From an uncultured Eubacteriales bacterium (lineage in GTDB: Bacteria; Bacillota; Clostridia; Oscillospirales; Oscillospiraceae): DNA of 14,302 nucleotides. The position numbers and the translations under genes are program-made. Shown one piece after another: positions 13,771 through 14,302 of the stretch (position 1 is the first letter of the stretch; every line of letters begins with the position of its first letter). The stretch spans positions 1 to 14,302 of the forward strand of contig URPI01000039.1 of assembly GCA_900549705.1 (NCBI GenBank), given 5' to 3'. The notes beneath the pieces were generated by a model. It searched no databases and was not told the DNA's origin. It saw nothing but the letters and a program-made list of their open reading frames with translations.

Positions 13771-13847
13771 ACCCCAATACATATAATATGTCCCCCCAAT
13801 ACGGATAGGTATCCAGTTTTCTGGACACCCAGTATTGGGGGGACATA
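13771..13847. repeat. Large palindromic element between convergent rsmG and lexA
   Basis: TATGTCCCCCCAATAC (13787-13802) and its perfect 16-bp complement (13832-13847) enclose a second hairpin, TCCAG-TTTT-CTGGA (13812-13825), extended by GGT/ACC. A direct copy of CCCCAATAC at 13772-13780 can compete for the same right arm. No T-run follows on either strand, so it is not a standard terminator, although it may end both transcripts. A small non-autonomous mobile or REP-like element is an alternative. Confidence 0.75.
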
Positions 13848-13911
13848 CGTTACGCGCTTATCTCGCTTAACCAACCGCTCGACTGCGCAGCCTGCGGATA
13901 GCGAACCGCCC

Positions 13912-14302
13912 TTAATATTCCCGCACCACAGCCTTGACGATACCAATGATTTCACAGTCGCTGCCATTGATGGGGGAATAGGCTTCGTTTTCCGGCATCA
14001 GCCAGATTTCGCCGTGACGGCGGCGCAGCCGCTTAACGGTTGCCTCGTCCCCCAGGCGTGCCACAACAATCTGGCCGTCATCGGCGGTGGACTGGGGGCG
14101 CACAACTACCTTGTCACCGCTGAGGATGCCCGCATTTTTCATGCTGTCACCCCGCACCCGCAGGGCAAAGCAGCCGGGGTCATCCCAAGCCATGGTTCCC
14201 TCCTGATTTTCCAGCGCCAGGATGGGCAACCCGGCAGTTACCACCCCTACAATCGGTATCTGGCCGGGGCGTGCGCCGGCGGCCAGCGCGCGCTTGCGCC
14301 CC
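13912..14302 (-). CDS. lexA: LexA repressor, C-terminal part (5' end beyond the window)
   Basis: The frame is open to the right edge, so only the last roughly 129 residues are seen; the N-terminal winged-helix DNA-binding domain is missing. The visible part has IPIVGVVTAGLPILA with the Ala-Gly autocleavage pair (codons at 14230-14235). FALRVRGDSMKNAGI carries the catalytic serine, and DEATVKRL the catalytic lysine 37 residues later, the same spacing as in E. coli LexA. LexA represses SOS genes until RecA filaments trigger self-cleavage. An internal GTG at 14244 is not the start, because conserved linker sequence precedes it. A cleavable LexA-like phage repressor is possible, but the chromosomal context and sequence favour LexA. 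Confidence 0.9.
   Translation of the reverse strand, partial: GRKRALAAGARPGQIPIVGVVTAGLPILALENQEGTMAWDDPGCFALRVRGDSMKNAGILSGDKVVVRPQSTADDGQIVVARLGDEATVKRLRRRHGEIWLMPENEAYSPINGSDCEIIGIVKAVVREY

Noticed and set aside
13677..13967. 96-codon minus frame spanning the palindrome
   Set aside because: It consists of the palindrome and the antisense end of rsmG, overlaps lexA, and has no coding character.

Overview
The window looks like the chromosome of a Clostridia-class Firmicute, most likely Oscillospiraceae/Ruminococcaceae. The reasons are moderate-to-high GC, strong AGGAGG-type ribosome sites, a Soj/Spo0J pair with TGTTTCACGTGAAACA parS sites, DUF1836, DUF624 and DUF3810 proteins, and structured GC-rich intergenic repeats of the kind I remember from that family. 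The genus cannot be fixed from the sequence alone. Almost everything from the left edge to about 11.5 kb is on the minus strand. A divergent promoter region at about 11.55-11.85 kb then opens a plus-strand pair, and a truncated minus-strand lexA closes the window.

Region 1 (1-4110, minus) is a carbohydrate ABC uptake operon: extracellular binding protein, MalF-type permease, MalG-type permease, DUF624 membrane protein. A good sigma-A promoter (TTGACT-16-TATAAT) precedes it, with a LacI/CcpA-like operator just past the probable start of transcription. A 10-bp hairpin with a UUCG cap separates the binding protein from the permeases. No ATPase is present, so a shared MsmK-like ATPase elsewhere is inferred. 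The binding protein has a signal peptide but no lipobox.

Region 2 (4200-8900, minus) holds mscL, serS, parB, parA and a small zinc-ribbon membrane protein. A cluster of DnaA-box-like 9-mers lies between serS and mscL, and a perfect parS lies directly upstream of parA. Two intergenic stretches (4200-4516 and 6477-6692) contain only repeat-like hairpin DNA and local signals.

Region 3 (8946-11580, minus) is a DUF1836 regulator-hflK-hflC operon with a second perfect parS in front of hflK. It runs from a clear promoter at 11552-11580 to a strong intrinsic terminator at 8946-8980.

Region 4 (11590-13764, plus) has a REP-like structured intergenic segment, then a DUF3810 HExxH membrane protein tightly coupled to rsmG (gidB). 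Region 5 (13765-14302) carries a large perfect palindrome between convergent rsmG and lexA.

Taken together, parA/parB, two parS sites, rsmG, serS and clustered DnaA boxes suggest an origin-proximal segment in which the classical rsmG-soj-spo0J neighbourhood has been split by hflKC, DUF1836 and DUF3810 genes. I found no tRNA, rRNA, CRISPR array, transposase or prophage gene. The most promising unexplained items are the DnaA-box cluster, the parS placement around hflKC, the palindrome at 13771-13847 and the interspersed intergenic repeats.
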